This document shows, piece after piece, positions 1 to 11,073 of a DNA stretch of 41,025 bases. The position numbers and the translations under genes are program-made. Source of the DNA: Diatrype stigma (lineage: Eukaryota; Ascomycota; Sordariomycetes; Xylariales; Diatrypaceae). The stretch is from contig JAKJXP020000183.1 in NCBI GenBank assembly GCA_022225965.2, forward strand, positions 1 to 41,025. Direction: 5' to 3'. Within the stretch, counting starts at the first letter, position 1. Every line of letters starts with the position of its first letter. The notes beneath the pieces are model-generated. The model was not told where the DNA came from and made no database searches. It was given only the letters and a program-made list of their open reading frames with translations.

Positions 1-460
1 GGATTTGGGTGGAGTTTGGGTGGGGTGGTATGGTAGAACCACCCCACTCGGACGCCACCTTGGAGGGTATCCACTACCCTCCAGAATAGGCAAGGTTGGG
101 GAAATATAACTATGACCAGCGGGGGGTGATACCTGGGCTGCTAGGTCACAATAGGAGATAGTATTAGATTAGATTGGTATTAAATTCAAATCCAGATTGA
201 ACACATCTGTTGCCCAGGCATCATATCACTGCCACCCACCTTCCCTTTTTTCTAGTCAGGGCTGGCTCTGGTAACACTCTTTTTGCGTACGAAACACGCC
301 AGCAGATTGATTACCTACGTCGCATTGCACCTTCCGATTTTAACCAATCACCAAGAAGGTTCTACTTTAACCTAGCACCCAGGACGTGCACACAAAGATC
401 GCAGGAGCGTCCCTCACATTAGGTACTCGTTGTAGATTCGCTGATGGACTAATCAGCGCA
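1..460. other. Upstream region of the GTPase gene
   Basis: No gene is supported here. The stretch holds two neighbouring perfect inverted repeats (annotated separately) and then a leader with several short upstream open frames. An in-frame ATG at 386 could extend the GTPase by 25 residues, but the ATG at 461 is preferred because the protein after it starts with an acidic, proline-containing disordered tail and the extra 25 residues show no recognisable sequence. Confidence 0.5.
22..83. repeat. Two adjacent hairpin-forming inverted repeats
   Basis: Arms at 22-29 and 38-45 (GGGGTGGT / ACCACCCC) are perfect complements around an 8-base loop. A second pair at 61-69 and 75-83 (TGGAGGGTA / TACCCTCCA) is perfect around a 5-base loop. 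Both could form stem-loops. Whether they belong to a neighbouring transcript end, a promoter or a mobile-element remnant cannot be decided from this window. Confidence 0.6.
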
Positions 461-3400
461 ATGGATCCCCCCGATACCATGGACACTGCAGGTGCTCAAC
501 CAGTCAAGCGCGAGGCGGGAGATGAAACCTTCGACAACCCTGTTGTACACAGGGTAAAGGGCGAGCCTTCCGACGAGATTGTCTCACCAGCTTCCGTCCC
601 ACCAATGCCAGCAATGACAGGAGCCCCCATGGAGTCTTCTTCACATTCCACTTCTCGCGCTGAAGGTGCTACTGGATCACACGAGTTGGGATCACCCACT
701 TCACGGGATCAAAACGATCAAGGCCTGGGATCATCGATCAAACCTGACCCCGCTACCACCTCATCGCAGTCCATTGCGGACATCCCACAGTCAGAGATGA
801 AGGTGAAAGCGGAGCCGGGTACGGATGCCGATGCAGGTACGGAGGCAGACCCACACGATGGGCCCAAAGAGACCGATTACTTGGAGCAATTGGTTCACCA
901 GCAAATTCCGGAGGTCCTCGAGACCGGCGTCGAGGTTGCCATCAAGCTACTCGACAAGCTAATTGAACCTCTTTCGCATTTCGACACTGAAGACACCGAT
1001 GAATGGCGGAAGATCATCAATGACTTGAAGAGTCGGGCTAAGCCACCTCGCACTGTTGTCGGTGTGGTAGGCAACACAGGAGCTGGGAAATCAAGTGTCA
1101 TCAATGCTCTTCTGGATGAAGAAAGGTAAGGCCATTCGAGCTATCGTCACTTTCATACTATATTAGCGCAAAGCACAAAAGCTAACAACCCCAAGACTTC
1201 TTCCCACCAACTGCTTGCGAGCTTGTACGGCCTCGCCTACGGAGATTTCCTACAACCACTCGACGGACCCTGGCCAGCTATATCGCGCTGAGATCGAATT
1301 CATCAGCCGAGAAGACTGGGTCGGCGAACTGAAGATCTTGTTTAGTGATCTTCTGGATGGTAGTGGCCAAGTTTCCCGAGAGGCTACTGTAGGCGACAGC
1401 GATGCTGCTGTCGCTTACGCTAAACTCAAAGCTGTTTATCCCTCCAAGACCAGAGAGATGTTGGCGGAAGGTAGCCCAGAGTCTTTTGCCAATGAACCCG
1501 CTGTACGAAGTATACTCGGTAAAGTCAAGGAGTTGCATGAGGAGTCGGCCTCTGCACTCTATGACCGCCTCCAGCATTATGTCGACAGCAAAGAGAAAGT
1601 CACCGGCAGCGACCACAAGAAGCGCAACATCCCCATGGAGTATTGGCCGCTGATCAAGGTTGTCCGTATTTACACCAAGGCATCTGCCCTGTCCACTGGA
1701 GCTGTCATCGTCGATCTGGTAAGTTTCTTACTTCCATAGTGCAAAAGGTGTTATGGACTGACCGAATAGCCTGGTGTGCAAGACTCAAATGCTGCTCGTG
1801 CAGCAGTTGCTGCGAATTACCAGAAGTCATGCACTGGACTCTGGATCGTCGCCCCTATCACACGTGCCGTCGATGACAAGACAGCCAAGACCTTGCTCGG
1901 TGACTCCTTCAAGCGTCAACTGAAGTACGACGGTACATATTCAGCCGTCTCGTTCATCTGCTCCAAAACCGACGATATCTCAATCACGGAAGCTGCCGAA
2001 AGTCTTGGCCTCGAAGAGGAGATTTCCGAATCTTGGAACCAAGCTGAAGATCTCAAGGACAGAAAGGATGCGTTGCAGAAGAAAGTTCGCGAGCTCAAGG
2101 AGGCTAAAACTGCATATGGCGACAATCTCGATGACTGCGAAGCCACCTATGATATCTGGGAAGAACTGCAGTCCCAGCTTGCCGAGGGTAAGACGGTCTA
2201 TGCGCCCTCCGAGAAGACGAAGAAGAGAAAGCGCGATGGAGAGCTCGCAGGAAGCCGCAAGAACCGAAAGTCTGACGTCGACGACGATTCTTTCGATTCC
2301 GATTCAGACTCGAGTGATAAGGAAAACTCGCAGGCTAGTGAGACTCGCCAACCTCTAGATGAAGATGCAATCGATAAGATGCTCGCATCTATCAAGCAGG
2401 AGCGGAAGAGAATCCGCGAGGCAAGGAAAGCATTGGATAGAGAGTTGGGTGAACTGCGCACCGAGATTCAGCGTGTGCAAGCTGAGCGTGAAGAGCTGCT
2501 TGCCGAGTCAAAGGCTATCTGCATCAAAGGACGAAACGAATACTCGAGAAGGGCGATTAGGCATGATTTCGCGATGGGCATCAAAGAGTAAGTGCACACC
2601 TCGTCGTCTATTCTGATACCGTCATATGCTTCCTTTGCTAGTAGCGACCATATATAACAATACCCCAGGCGAATGTGCTAATCCCCTTCTAGGCTCGATC
2701 AAGAGAACGCGGTCGAGGAGGATGATACCGCTTTTGATCCAGATCAAGACATTCGCGATTACGACGAAGTAGCTCGCAGCCTACCGGTCTTTTGCGTTAG
2801 CAGTCGGGCATACCAGAAGCTCAGTGGTAGACTGCGCAAAGACGATTTCCGAAGTCATGGCTACCTATCTGTGGACGATACGGAGGTTCCGAAGCTTCAA
2901 GAGCATACCAGGAAACTAACCGAGGCGGGACGAGCAAGTCACTGTCGTAGATTCCTGAACGACCTGCTCCAGCTCGTGAACTCGATGAAGCTTTGGGCCG
3001 CGAATGATAGCACTCGATCCACCCTGACTGACCTCGAGAAGCGACGGGAGGAAATGCACCTGAGAAAACTTCTTGATGACTTGGAGAAGGTATGCGGCAC
3101 GGCTTACCTTACTGGTTTCTGTCGACTCTCACAGTACACTATTTCCACATCGCAATCATGAGATGTCACTAATAACTGGCTCGAGTACATAGGGTCTGGA
3201 AGCAACTGTGGACGCATCAACCAATCTACTCCGTGAAGCACTCGCGGAAAATATCTACGACGCTTTCGACGCCTTGATCCCCGAGGCTGTGAATAAGGCT
3301 GTGGGCACAGCCGAGGCCTGGGGAGCTCACAGATCTCAAGGGGGGCTATACTGGTAATTGACATCGTTGTGCCACTCTTGATTTTCTTCTAGCGACTAAC

Positions 3401-4446
3401 AACGGTATGATAGGGCAACCTACAAGGCAACTGTTCGACGCAATGGTGTCTTTTCTGGTGCTTCTGGCGCGCGCGATTTCAATGCCGAGCTCTTCGATCC
3501 TATCTCACGCAATCTAGCAAATGGATGGGAGCGAACGTTCCAACGACGGCTACCGGGAATCCTGACCGGATTTGCATCGAAGACGAAGAATCTCCTCAAA
3601 GACTTCCATGAAGCTGCGCGTGCGAGAGCTATGCAACGAAACACCAGCGTCAGCGCACTGTATACGCTAGGTAATCAGATCTTGGCTCACATTCGCACAC
3701 TTGAGGATCTGCCAAACATGTTACGTGCTACCATCACCGAACTTCAACGAGATGCTAGCCGGGAGTTCACGCCAGTCATTATGGAGGCGATGATGTATGC
3801 ATATGAAACCTGCACAGCTGAACACGGTAAGCACGACTTCCCACTATGCCGGAGAGGGAAGCGCATGTTAACATGAGTTAGGTGCTGGGCAATACAATCG
3901 TATGAAAACGATCATGGTGGGGCACGTTGATTCCAGCCGCCATACCATGTTTCGTGAAGCCACAGATACTGTCAAAGATCAGCTAGAGGCGATGTGCCGT
4001 TCTGTCAAGAAGCAAATGGCTGACCGTGTCGAGGGTATATTCGATGCAGTCTTCCGCGATTACATGAGTGTCATTGGTAAGAGCCCTGATACATCTTGGT
4101 TTGCAGGCCCATATGCTAACAGGTCACAGTCGGTACTAGAGTTGACCGTCACGTCAAACTGTCTCCAGCGGAAGTTGCCCTGCGGACACATGTTAATGAC
4201 ATATTGCACCGCGGTGATGCTATGTTCGCACTGCCTTCAAGAGATGATGGGCAGGAGGCAGGGGCCATGCAAGGCCTCGCTGCGACGCCTGACCTAGAAG
4301 GCACCGACGAAGACCAGGCCAAGGACAAACCTGATCTAAGCCCGTTTGCGACTCCTGCCATGGGAACAGCACCTTCGGCAGACCAGGGTGCAGATCCGGA
4401 TGATATCTTACAGCAACAGATTCGCGAAGAGAGCCAACAAGTATAG
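461..4446 (+). CDS. Dynamin-like large GTPase, nuclear SLIP-GC type
   Basis: Eight exons can be joined in frame: 461-1125, 1196-1718, 1770-2587, 2693-3089, 3193-3353, 3414-3826, 3882-4076 and 4130-4446, giving 1162 residues. Introns are 51-105 bp with GT..AG ends, most with a CTAAC/CTAAT-like branch point. A P-loop (GNTGAGKSS) lies at residues 204-212, a G3 motif (DLPG) spans the exon 2/3 junction at about 395-398, and a G4-like SKTD is at 461-464. The mid-region has coiled coils (about 485-535 and 600-660) separated by a basic stretch (KKRKR, 547-551) and a Ser/Asp-rich acidic patch. The conserved downstream strings LPVFCVSSRAY and WATYKATVRRNGVF are typical of the fungal SLIP-GC-like family. 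The basic patch suggests a nuclear site. The N-terminal 130 residues look disordered and hold four SUMO-consensus-like sites. The biological role in fungi is not established. An alternative start is 386. Confidence 0.88.
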
Positions 4447-6968
4447 AGGTCAACCTCTGTTCAGGTTCAACAGACGCAGCGACCGACAGTTGAGGCCAGG
4501 CATCCGCCAAAAGTCCTAGTGAGATTGCAAAGCTTGAGATGTATTGGATCCGCATGTGGCTTGCTCGATCAACATCTCGCTAACTTTGCCTGTTTTCTAT
4601 GTCGATGTCTGGTGTTATCATCATTGCAAAGAAACACTTGTTTCCCGTTAATCGGTGTAGCAGCTGGAGGCCTTGCACATTGTAAGATTATTCAAGAGGG
4701 GATATTGTTGCGTTTTACTTGGACGTTGCTATTCGATGTACCTAGTTGGTCGATACTTGCTATTCGGGGGTTTCGATTTCATTGTTAAGGACGAATGAAG
4801 GAAGGAAAAGGTGTCCAATCAAACGGTTATCGGATAGCCACCAGGTGTCAGGGGAAATGAGGAAAGGGGAAAGGGGGTTCAATGCACGTGTACAATGAAA
4901 ATCTGTAGGTAGAATAGGTGAGCTCGCGCTTTTGTAAAAGCTATTCTTCATTATGAGTCAATTACCTTTCGCTACACTGATACTTATTCGTATGGTTCGG
5001 GCGGTACCTTGTTCGTCGCACGATCTTCGATATCAAATGCTTGTTTCCACTTCGTTACTGGCCTACTCTCCGTTCTTGCCCTTCGCCAGCGAGGTCGCCG
5101 TTGAGAACTAGTACATTCGGTTGATCCTCAGGGAAGAAAGCAAGCGACGGGTGAACGGGCGAATGGGTGAACGAAGATACCTACTATGTGTATATATGGG
5201 GTGCCTGTAGATTAATATTGGTGTAGACTCGCAGCTCCTGGACTCGTGCCGGCGTATAAGCTTAAAGCGACCTCTCTTCTACCTACCTCAAGCTATGTAA
5301 CCACCTTACCCCAGTACAGCCCAGTAGTCTATTTGTCTACGTACTTGCTTACTTGCGTGATACATGCCCTTGCCCTTGCGCCCCTCTGTGTAGTGAAGGC
5401 ACACCGGCCGAGGACTACCACTGCAGCAAGGCGCACCTTTAGGCTTCGTCTATATGTAAAATCTCCCTTTGGGTTAACATTGGCACGTGCGAACAAAAGG
5501 CTTTATCTCGAAGTGGTGGTGGGCCAAGCTAGGTACGCAAGAAGGAAAGTTTCAACTGTCCGATCGCACTCAGACTTACGGTGGTTGGGATAATTTACCT
5601 TATACTGCCTGTCTAACTATCTGAAGTATAAGGGTGGCCACTTGACTTGAGCCTAACTGAGATATGGTACCGTTATGGGATATCCTTCTCTCGGAGGGAG
5701 AGCAAAGTTTCAATTGCTAATTATATCTGAGTATTACCCAATACTTGAGCATCAACGAACCTAAAAGCCGCACATCATGACTACATGCTCATCCAACAGG
5801 ATTGTTGATGCGACGACAAGTATAGGGGGAGGCGTACAATATTGATCGGGCGCGATGGTGTCAGGTATAATATATATATATATATCAGACTCAGATACTG
5901 ATGCGTAATACAACGCTTACTCGCAGAATCCCGCCGTGCCGCTCGCTGTTCGACAGGAGCGGTATCGAAACCAGCCAGCCAGCCAGCCTCTTCATGAGTT
6001 CATTCCTACGTCAATATCGCAGTTATCGGTGTGCGAAGCAAAGCCTCCTTCGAATGCTACACAAACGTCGTCATTTTCGTAGGGCTGAGCAACGCATTGC
6101 CATTCATTACATTTCGTTACATCAAAGTGCGTATCAAATTCAAACAAGCTTCCCCTTTTCACATTGTCCAAGACAGGTAATTAATAATTATACACTCCAA
6201 TTTTGGAGGGGGGAGCAAAGCCACACGAGGGTTTTATTTCTCTTATTTTGACTTCTTCTTACAGTCTAGCAGCTTGCTTTTGTGAGCTGGTCATCAAGTA
6301 ACCCCTCCCTCCCTGGCACTGCCCCCCTGCCCCCCCATTTCCTCGGTCCCGAGGAAAGCCTTGCTGCTATACCTCCTGTGTGATCTTATATGGCTTGTGG
6401 AAAATCTCGGGTCACAACCAGCCAGGCATCCAACCAACCAACCAGTAAGTAGCAAGTCGTGCGTGCGCCCCCTAGCCCACACCGCACCGCACCGCACAAC
6501 GCACATCCCCAAGCGCAGCTCCGAGCCACCACAGAAACTGCGTCATACCTACATGCCTACCTAACCAGCCAATGCCATGTTCTCGGCGGTAGTGATGTGG
6601 GATGCAATGCAGAGGTAAAGTAAAGGGGCGAGAGTTTATTGTCTTGTTTATGTATCTGCCGCCCCTCTCCCCTCCGCACCGGGTACGTGCGTCGGAGGTG
6701 ATACTACTGGGTATTACCGTTTCGGTACATGTGTAGATAGAGTAGGCAAGTAGGTAGCCATATAATACATGGGGAGGTACCTAGTCTAACCAGCCTATGG
6801 GGAAGAGAAAATACAATCAGTCTTCTTATGCTTTGGACTGTTTCATAACTAAGCTGACGTCCCCAAAGTCTTTCTTTGGTTTGGTTTGGACGAAAGAACG
6901 ACCGTGAGTCTCGTCTTGTATCATTTCCTCCTCTTCTCTCTAGAGCAGTCGAGCGAGCCACTAGCATC
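4447..6968. other. Intergenic region without a supported gene
   Basis: The frames here lack recognisable domains, splice-consistent extensions or coding-like composition. The first few hundred bases are presumably the 3' UTR of the GTPase. The rest holds a TA microsatellite (5866-5885), short CAGCCAGC and CACCG direct repeats (around 5960-5985 and 6480-6500) and CT-rich sequence that would suit the promoter and leader of the b561 gene. Confidence 0.5.
5866..5885. repeat. TA microsatellite
   Basis: About 20 bp of alternating T and A with one slip. It is a simple-sequence repeat in intergenic DNA. Confidence 0.85.
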
Positions 6969-8826
6969 ATGTCGTCGTCGTCACCGTCGTCACCGTCGCC
7001 GGTAAAAAGGCGGATGCTGGTGCAACACCCGGTGGTGTTTCTTTTGTATGCCTGCCTATTTTTCAGTGGTAAGTCTAACAAATCGTTGAGGTAGAGTCGG
7101 ATATAAATCGAGTTGGTGGGCTTAATATTCTGGATATAGTAGTAGCAAACGCGCACGCATGGCCCCCTTTCAGAGACCAGAACCCAAGCAGCGGCGGCGA
7201 CAGCGACAGCGACAGCAACAACAACTACCAATACAAGCCGCCCTGGTTTCACAGCAGCGCCGTCCCATCATCCTCGGCATCGCCGACGCCATCCAGCTTC
7301 AGCGGCAGCGGCAGCGGCAGCGGCAACTACCCCTATGGCGGCGCCGGGCACGGGAACACGGGAAACAGCGGCAATGGGAACGGGTTCGGGAACGGAAACG
7401 GCTCTCCGGGGGGCAGCGGCTCCTCGTTCCCATCCCCATCATCCCCTTCCTCGCCCTACGGGGCGGAAGCAGGGGCCGGCGGCGGCGGCTTCGGGAGCCA
7501 GAATGCCGGCGCCGTGCACCTCCGCGAGGTGCACGGGATCCTGGCGGCCGTGGCCATGGTGGGCCTCCTCCCGCTGGGCGCGATCCTGGTGCGCGTCGTG
7601 CCGGGGCGGCTCGCCTGGCTCGTCCACGCGCTGACGCAGGTCGTCGGGTACATCACGTTCGTCGCGGCGGCGGTGCTGGGGCTGTACCTCGTTAGCATGG
7701 CTAAGTCGTTCACTGGCGGGGAAAGTTTGGTGAGTTCTGTTCCATTTTTTGTTCTGTTCCATAGACGACTCGATGGCTGGGTTGCCTCGCTCCCTTGTTT
7801 CTTAGCCCTCCTACACAATAGGCGGTCAGGGAAAGGGGAGGAGGAGGAGGAAATGCTGCGTTTCGGCCACGTATATTGATCTGACGCCCCACGCACTCAC
7901 CACAGCTCCGAACGAACGCGCACCCGATCCTCGGCCTCGTCGTCCTCGTCCTGCTCTCCCTGCAGCCGGCGCTCGGGCTCGTGCACCACGCGCGCTTCAA
8001 GCGGCTGGGCCGCCGCACCGTCTGGTCGCACGCGCACATCTGGCTGGGCCGGTTCGCCGTCACGCTCGGCATCATCAACGGGGGCTTGGGGCTGGGCTTA
8101 GCGCGGGCCGGGACGCCGGCTGTCGTCGCCTACGCCGTCGTCGCTGCCGTCGTCTGGGTGCTGTGGCTCCTGGCGTCGGTCTGGGGCGAGGTGAGGCGGC
8201 TGCGGAAGGAGAGGGAGCGGGGGGTGGGGAACGGGGGAGCGAGGTTGCGGGGTGGCGGTGATGATGGTGATGGTGGTGGTGGTGGTGATGGTGGTGAGGC
8301 CAAGGTGCTGGGACATGATGGCATCAGTGAACGTACCGCCGCGACTACGGTGGACGGGAGCAGTGCTAGCCACGGCGGCCGCGGTGGTGACGGGAGCACG
8401 GTGATGGCGACGGTGGGCAGCGGCAGCAGCGTGAGCAACAGCGACAGGGGTCGAGATAGGGACAGTGACATGGCAGCGGCGGCGGCAGCAGCAGCACCTA
8501 CTGCTGCTGGGATGGTTTCCGTACAAGCACACATGCACAGCCACGCCCTTTCACCCCATAGCCATGGCCATGACCCGTCAACGGCGGCTCTGGCTGCCCC
8601 GTTCTTCCCACCACAGCGCCCGGAAACGCCTAGCCCGCCGTACACGCCCGCGCCAGCGGGGGCGACCGAGTGGACGATATACGGTGGGCCGGGGCTGAAC
8701 AACACGCCGAGGGGAGGGGTAGGAGGAGTGGGAGGAGGGTTCAGTCGGATGTCGGAGGTATCGCCGGTGTCGCCAGTGTCGCCCCTAGAGCCGGAGGAGA
8801 AAAGTCAGTTTGGAAGAGAGCACTAG
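6969..8826 (+). CDS. Cytochrome b561-type transmembrane protein
   Basis: Three exons, 6969-7068, 7140-7729 and 7906-8826, give 536 residues. Joining exon 1 to the acceptor at 7139 creates a clean signal peptide (HPVVFLLYACLFFS then VVANAHA), which strongly supports this splice. An ATG at 7014 may be the true start, giving a shorter n-region. A Gly/Ser/Asn-rich linker (about residues 50-155) precedes four or five hydrophobic segments. Candidate haem-ligand histidines are near 165 (EVHGILAA), 196 (WLVHALTQ), 236 (NAHPILGL) and 272/274 (WSHAHIWLGR), the spacing expected of the b561 core that moves electrons across membranes. No DOMON or catalytic partner domain is visible. The cytosolic tail (about 200 residues) is low-complexity, with Gly/Asp, poly-Ala and a His-rich patch at about 436-452. 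The electron donor and acceptor are unknown. Confidence 0.85.
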
Positions 8827-11073
8827 GTTTACAGGTAACCCAAGCCAGGTAGATATATAAGGAGTAGAGGGCAGCTTCTGTAGTCTAGGGACGGGGAGGG
8901 GGACATGAATCTGATTCTGGTTTCACTCTTGATTGACTACGTATTCGGAGCCATGGGCAAAATGCGATACCAAGATAAGGTAGAGTATATGCAGGAGAGG
9001 GTTTATCCTGTTTGTATGATAACTGACAGGGCCTCGCTGAACCGGATATGAAGATAAATACCGTATGAAATACTAACTGAAGCTCCAAGGTAGAAGAACT
9101 CGGAACCAACCAATTGGAGAAAAAATATAGCGCTGAAGTATGATACTCTGGAACATAGACCAAAGTAGAGCAAACGAATACAGATGTTACAGCTGCACGA
9201 CGCAGTTTTAGTGATGCCATGTATATCTGTCGTTCTCGTCCTGGCAAGAAAGGAGATACATCCACGGTATCAAGCAAGAAATCGTAGTCGAGGCTAGGTG
9301 TATATTAACGAGGCGCATGGCAGGAAGCGTCGATGTAACGGGAGAACGTCATTTTAAGGAAATGGGTCTTGGTGGGCGTCCCTTGCGGCTCTGGCGATCT
9401 ACCTGGTAAAGCCGTTCGTTAGAAACCAGAGTGGCTACAAGAAGCAAGGGTAAAGACGAAGGAAGACTAGGGGTAGGAACGGGGCATTGCGATACTGGTG
9501 CCCATCTTCCAGGTGGGCGAGCAGGGAGGCAGAAAGCAGCGCCCTGGCTTCTTGATGTCCGTAACAACCAGGAAGGTATAGAAAGGATACAAACAGGTTT
9601 ACTTGCCTAGGAACATCCGAGAGCTTCCGTCTTCTACCCCCCCCCCCCCCCCCCCCCCCCCCCCGAGCAACGGCAAAATGCGGACTAACCGATGCCCGGC
9701 CTCAAATGGTGAGAATGGAAGCGGTGATAGGTATGCAACGATTCCGTAACTTGGAGACGTACTAGGGATGGTCGTCGATGCTGGATTTGATGGTCCTGAA
9801 GATTGGCCCGAGCCATTCACATTCAACAAGGCACTGAAGGTATTCGGTACCTACTCGAACGCCACACATGCTCATATATATCTACTGGTCGTCACCTGCA
9901 ATGTGTTACTACCCGATGTAAACATATAATCATGTATGGTAGCATAAGATAGCGGTAGTAGTTATTTGAACATCAATGTAGGCATTCATAAGATTTGTAT
10001 TGAACATCAATACTCAATATTCCCATATCCAGAGTCATAGCAAACGTCTTCATCCCATCATCCCATAAACATCGCCTAAATCAAACCATCCAGGATATCT
10101 TCGGGCGAGCTTTCTACCCTTGTTTTACATTACAAACACACGAATATAGGACTAGAGATCATGATAAGAGGTAATCCAAACAGCAGCAGACAGGATCGGC
10201 AGAGATGCATACAGTCCAAGTCAAGGCGGACGACAGAACACAAGACAAAACAGTATGGTCACAAGGCAAACTACAGCAGAAACGAACTTATGAAACGCGA
10301 TCGCAATGTATGACTAGCGGAAGACAAAGAAAATCCGCAATGGTAGCGGAATGTGCGACAGGCACCCCGAACCATTCAGGCGAAACGAAACCACTGGAAA
10401 ATAATCCCATTCCATCCACCCTCATGACCATCGTAGTCGAGTGCAGAGATCCTCCAACGCAGTGCAAACGCAGGCGAACAAGGGGTATCGTCGATAGGTT
10501 GATCCATGCCAGGAAATGGGGCGAAGAAAAGACCTTAGGGGCCTATCATTCCTCGACATATCAATCACATCCTCGCGGATACGATGACGAAAATGGTCGA
10601 GGTGAGGTGGAATATTATATGCAGTGGGGCCTGAAGGTCGAGAAGGGGCAAGAAAGAAAATGTCGATACCATAGCAGACAACAGCGTTGCCGAGCTTGTG
10701 GAGAGAGTCGACGAGATGCTGCGGAATGTATGGCAAGGACGCGTAAGTCAGTGCTGCGTGAAAAGAATAGAAACGTTCCTCGAGATTCGTTGACACGTAT
10801 CGATGCAATTCGTACATGCGTCCCACGAAAGAGCGCCGACCCGTGCAAACGACGTAAATCAACGCCGGTGGAGAAACTCGATGATCCACTATAGACCCAT
10901 CTCGGAGCACCGCCATGTAGGGTGGATCGAGAAAAGAGACGAAGCAGAACCAAGGATATTGATGCCAGAGATCAAACCATCGTGCCCAAACGCCAGAACG
11001 CAGGACGCCGGAATGCTAAGTCGTAGTCAAGATTTTACTACAGCTGCATTAGCCCGTGTACTCAATACTCAAA
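8827..11073. other. Convergent intergenic region between the b561 and Csx1-like genes
   Basis: Both flanking genes end here, so the region should contain their 3' UTRs. It holds a 28-base C run (9637-9664). Frames at 10205-10894 (+) and 10422-10916 (-) overlap each other, have no recognisable domain and look like chance openings. No gene is called. Confidence 0.5.
9637..9664. repeat. Poly-C tract
   Basis: An uninterrupted run of 28 C (poly-G on the other strand). Its length is likely to vary between isolates, and the assembly may be imprecise here. Confidence 0.9.

Noticed and set aside
5246..5593. 115-codon plus-strand frame
   Set aside because: Starts without an ATG, has no domain and mixed low-complexity composition; it lies in the 3' flank of the GTPase gene.
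5901..6251. 116-codon plus-strand frame
   Set aside because: No recognisable sequence, no splice-consistent extension, and it overlaps simple repeats.
10205..10916. Overlapping long frames on both strands downstream of the Csx1-like gene
   Set aside because: Neither strand shows a domain or a coding bias, and the interval is expected to be 3' UTR.
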